In this document: one piece after another, positions 60,756-64,000 of the stretch
Position numbering within the stretch: position 1 is the stretch's first letter
How the letters are laid out: each line of letters starts with the position of its first letter
NCBI GenBank assembly: GCA_012934845.2
Contig: WNNJ02002532.1
Span: forward strand, 110,466 to 174,465
DNA: 64,000 nt
DNA from: Pomphorhynchus laevis
Taxonomy: Eukaryota > Acanthocephala > Palaeacanthocephala > Echinorhynchida > Pomphorhynchidae
Reading direction: 5' to 3'
Program-made: the position numbers and the translations under genes
The notes under the pieces: model-generated
Seen by the model: only the letters and a program-made list of their open reading frames with translations
Told to the model about the DNA's origin: nothing
The model's database searches: none

Positions 60756-62720
60756 GTAAGTGAATTGTTGATTTAGGTTCATGTTGCTTATTTATTCTTA
60801 TTAATCCAAGTATGTTAGATTAGTTAGTAAGCGCATCATTGAAATGAAATTATGCTATAATATTAATTTAACTAATTTGATAAAACAGTAAATTTGCTAA
60901 TTTTTAAATATAGAATTACTGAATGTAATCAAAAATATATTTAATTATTATGTAAATCATTTAGTCTCATTTAGTCAAGTATTTCTCAAAGTATATATAA
61001 TGCTTCGTCAGATTATTTTTAAATTATCGCTTTATTTATTGCATGTTAAAAATAATATGAAACTGTTAACTGAGTACTAATGTCGATGCAGGATGATGTT
61101 AGTGGTTAGATCGTGTGGTAACTGGTTAGTGATGATATTCGTACACTAGTTTGCAGATACGTGGTTAGAATTAAAGTATAGATCAGTATAATATCCTTAC
61201 ATTTCACAGATTAAAATGACCTGCTCTGGAAATCTATTTTGAAAAATGTTAGACCGGTAAGGAGTCTATAAATTCTCAGGAATGTTTAGTGCAGTGCTTC
61301 AACGACTAGCTGGATTATATAGAGATCATTCAAGTATTACAGCATGTTAAAACGTTAGTGTTCAGTGCCTGCGTCCAAAAATATCAGGACTAATCATTAC
61401 ACAAGTTTAAATGTTATGGTGTACTTTTTAATGAAAATGTTAGAATATAAACGAAATTCACTCTAAATTAACTCTAACTTTATTATATAATAATTAGATT
61501 AGTTCAAATCTACTACAATTTTAACAATTATATTACTTAGTCTTCAAGAAAGCTTATATTGGCTATACGGAATTCAAATGTTTTGATTATCGTATACCGT
61601 TAGTCAAACATTATCAGCAAACTATAATTAAAATACTGCAATTCACTAAGAAAATAAATTCAATTTATAGAACGACTGTAAGTATTCACTAAATTGAATT
61701 TGCAAAATAGGCGTTAATATAGTGATAATATATAAATTCCGATTATATATTTCTAAAGTTTTTATGAAATCGTCGCCTAGGGTCTATCATCTAGATTTTT
61801 ATTTATTTTATTTCCACTCAAATACCGGTTAATTAATAGTACTTAAGTGCAATTAATTAACCTAAAAGAAATTGATATACATTGCAGTTAATTCTATGTT
61901 TTGTACAAAAAGTATAATATCTAACAAAAACAGTTAAAAAATAAATTCGCTTCTAGCAGTTACGATAAATATACAGTTATTAACATTTTATTCTAAACTT
62001 TTATTGAAAATACAGATTGTATTATGGTTTTCTATTATGTGTAACAATCTTAAAGTGCAAATCTTATAATGCAAAACAGTATGGTTTTTAAATATAACAA
62101 ATAAAGCAATAGATCGCGTTATGTACGAATTTAAACTGTTTAAAACAAAATTATCAAGAAGATAATCAACTTTATTTCTCTTATTTTTGTTTAGCAATCT
62201 ACTAAGTACTTTCATTGTAACTGTTAATTTACCCCATTTTCGATTGGATGATGGGTAATACTGTTTACTAATTATCATACTTACCACATTTTGCAGTATT
62301 TACAGTTTTATACAATGTATTATTTATATTATATATTTATACGTTTTTATATTATGTTATAATTTTCCTTGTAAATTTTTAAGTTCTTAATCGTTTGTAT
62401 GTCAATATTTTGTGATTATATTGATATATTACTATGATATATTATATAATATATTATACAGATTAATATTTTATTGTGAAATATATATATTTATTAGATA
62501 TATTTATATATATTATTTAATTATATATTTTAATATTTTATTTATAAATTAAATTATAATAATTTAAAAATAATAAAATATTGTGATTTAGGATATTGAA
62601 TAAATTAAATATAATCTTATTGGCATTTTTATAATATATTAAATATATTAATATATTTATATTATATATAATTTTTATATTATAATTTTATAATATAATA
62701 TAAAATTTATATTATATTGG
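60756..62720. other. Sequence after exon 32, no exon found
   Basis: Should be intron 32. No phase-2 LRR exon was found. The acceptor at 61210 leads to ATTAAAATGA, which would stop after three codons. A minus-strand frame at 61988-62287 has no family I recognise. Confidence 0.35.
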
Positions 62721-62795
62721 GTATAGTTGAGCAGCTGATGAGACCCACCCAGGTTGATTAGTAGTGCCTTGTTGTATCAAAAATTAAAAACAATA
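62721..62795 (+). repeat. Single-arm copy of the 58.4-kb palindrome family
   Basis: Shares GATGAGACCCACCCAGG and TTGATTAGTAG-type words with 58541-58600. It contains CAGCTGATGAGACCC, a hammerhead-like 5' core, but no GAAA partner in place. Confidence 0.7.
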
Positions 62796-62849
62796 CAATA
62801 ATCCATTAGGTTAGATTAATAATCCATTGTCTAATAATCAATTAGGTTA

Positions 62850-63110
62850 GACTCACAAATCATGAAAAGGCTTCTTCTGTTATATGTGATAAATAATTGT
62901 CTAATAAGACAATACAGTATCGTTCTGAAAATCAACTGTATGATTAAGCGATTTTCAATGTTAAGCAATGGCACTGAAAACAGTTCATTTTCGTACATTA
63001 TAGACGTGTTGTTTGATTATTTTAGATAAACATTGTCCAGTTTGGCCAAAATAGACACGGTCACAATCCGAGCAAGATATTGATAGAAGCCAAGGAAAAT
63101 CAAACAAGAA
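62850..63110 (-). mobile_element. Penelope-like element relic: canonical C-terminal GIY-YIG endonuclease
   Basis: Minus strand encodes LSISCSDCDRVYFGQTGQCL followed by SKIIKQHVYNVRK and, after stops, FSAIA..., NHTVDF. This matches the EN of canonical PLEs (YxxxCxDCxxxYIGQTGRxL...EHxxN). It differs from the Naiad nuclease, so it represents a second PLE lineage. Several stops; only about 80 residues remain. Confidence 0.6.
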
Positions 63111-63583
63111 AACAATTATTCAATATTTAAATGGCCACTACCATCAGCATAAGAAAATATACCATTCTCAATTGCATATCTTTTGCAATTAATATACAAT
63201 TTAAAAATCTCTAAACACGAATATATGTGGTGGTATAATTGATTTAATTATAATTATATAATATTATATAATTATATAATTCAAATAGCAATAATTGTTA
63301 CTACGTATTATTGACTTTATCTAATACGAAGTAAGAAACGGGTGTTTTAATAGTTAAATTGCCTAGGATGCGAAAATGCTCACATATGACAAAAAAAATA
63401 AAATTTCAATCACTTTCAATTAATTTTTAATTTAATTTATCTAAAAATACTATGAAATAAGGAATTATCAAATTAAAAGTGAGAACTATTTAGGAAGCTA
63501 ATGATCCTTATATAGAACAAACAATCTTTATTCTAAATGTGATAGCAGCATATATATATTTCGCACTACCAATTTATATATAG

Positions 63584-63760
63584 AATAGTTGCTAGGTCAC
63601 ACGTGGTGACTTTCGCATTAAAAACCAGCTAAAGAACTATTCCTTCATGATATCCAATTCCATACACCCTTTTGGACTGTATGGAATTGGATATCATTAA
63701 GGAAGGATTATGTAGCTGGTTTTCAATGCGAAAGTCACCTCGTGTAACCTAGCAACTATT
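63584..63760. repeat. Palindrome, 82-bp arms
   Basis: Arms 63584-63666 and 63679-63760 share AATAGTTGCTAGGT, TGACTTTCGCATT, ACCAGCT and GATATCCAATTCCATACA in inverse. The 12-base loop makes a very tight fold-back element. No hammerhead core. Confidence 0.88.
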
Positions 63761-63781
63761 CAATACATAAAAAGCATCCAA

Positions 63782-63813
63782 AGACTGGTGATCATCCAAA
63801 TGATCACCAGTCT
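63782..63813. repeat. 14-bp perfect inverted repeat
   Basis: AGACTGGTGATCAT (63782-63795) and ATGATCACCAGTCT (63800-63813) with a 4-base loop. Confidence 0.85.
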
Positions 63814-63845
63814 CGATTTCAATCGATATTCATAATCCCATACGA

Positions 63846-63848
<3 letters not shown>

Positions 63849-63915
<67 letters not shown>
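63849..63915. repeat. (TA)n microsatellite
   Basis: About 33 TA units near the right edge. Confidence 0.95.
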
Positions 63916-63917
<2 letters not shown>

Positions 63918-64000
63918 AATATTATTATCAAATCGAACTCGAGAGCCCATTGAGGCTGCTTTCAAATAAATCGTTAAACAAATCAAATCAAGAATCGAGT

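Noticed and set aside
63584-63760. Hammerhead in the 63.6-kb palindrome
   Set aside because: GAAAG occurs but no CUGANGA is present in either arm.

Overview
The window is AT-rich animal DNA, from an invertebrate by the look of its mobile elements: a Naiad-type Penelope-like element, an RTE LINE of the kind common in nematodes, LINEs with Rex1/CR1-like words, and an RT class I know mainly from cnidarian, mollusc and crustacean sequence. I do not assign a species. No bacterial features, rRNA genes or canonical tRNA genes were seen.

The main host feature has no long reading frame and is found only by joining short exons. It is a plus-strand leucine-rich-repeat (LRR) gene running from a signal-peptide exon at 1378-1490 to at least 60755. 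I find 32 exons. After the first two, nearly every exon encodes one repeat, is 45-78 nt long, and begins and ends in phase 2, so each splice junction rebuilds the leading Leu/Ile/Met/Val/Phe of the next repeat. About 734 codons are in the window without a stop. The 3' end, and so the receptor type, lies beyond the right edge. Exons 6-7 and 8-9 are copies in a near-identical tandem duplication (16980-22441), and exon 5 is an older copy of exon 7, so the gene grows by exon duplication.

The introns are packed with repeats. From left to right they hold a Ty3/Gypsy fossil (1-700), tandem repeats, a Rex1-like LINE (about 7700-10095) with more fragments at 14.9-16.6 kb and in the duplicated units, a LINE ORF1-like remnant (11.2-12.4 kb), and hammerhead-bearing palindromes (12.9 and 25.6 kb). 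Next come a retrozyme-like direct-repeat pair (24.2-24.7 kb), minisatellites (25.9-28.6 kb), an RT-element C terminus (29.0-30.4 kb), a Naiad tail (31.6-32.3 kb), and Penelope-type hammerhead palindromes (33.0 and 35.2 kb). Further right are a decayed RT element (40.4-42.5 kb), another LINE (42.7-44.1 kb), an RTE LINE (45.2-46.8 kb), a long Naiad with pseudo-LTR (52.55-56.77 kb), and a GIY-YIG remnant of a second Penelope lineage (62.85-63.11 kb).

The most unusual theme is RNA self-processing. Hammerhead-like cores of several families lie in introns of one gene, often in both arms of palindromes. The Naiad, from a clade reported to lack canonical hammerheads, carries a conserved pseudoknot in its tail and a tRNA-like, highly folded 5' leader. 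These functions are inferred from sequence alone.
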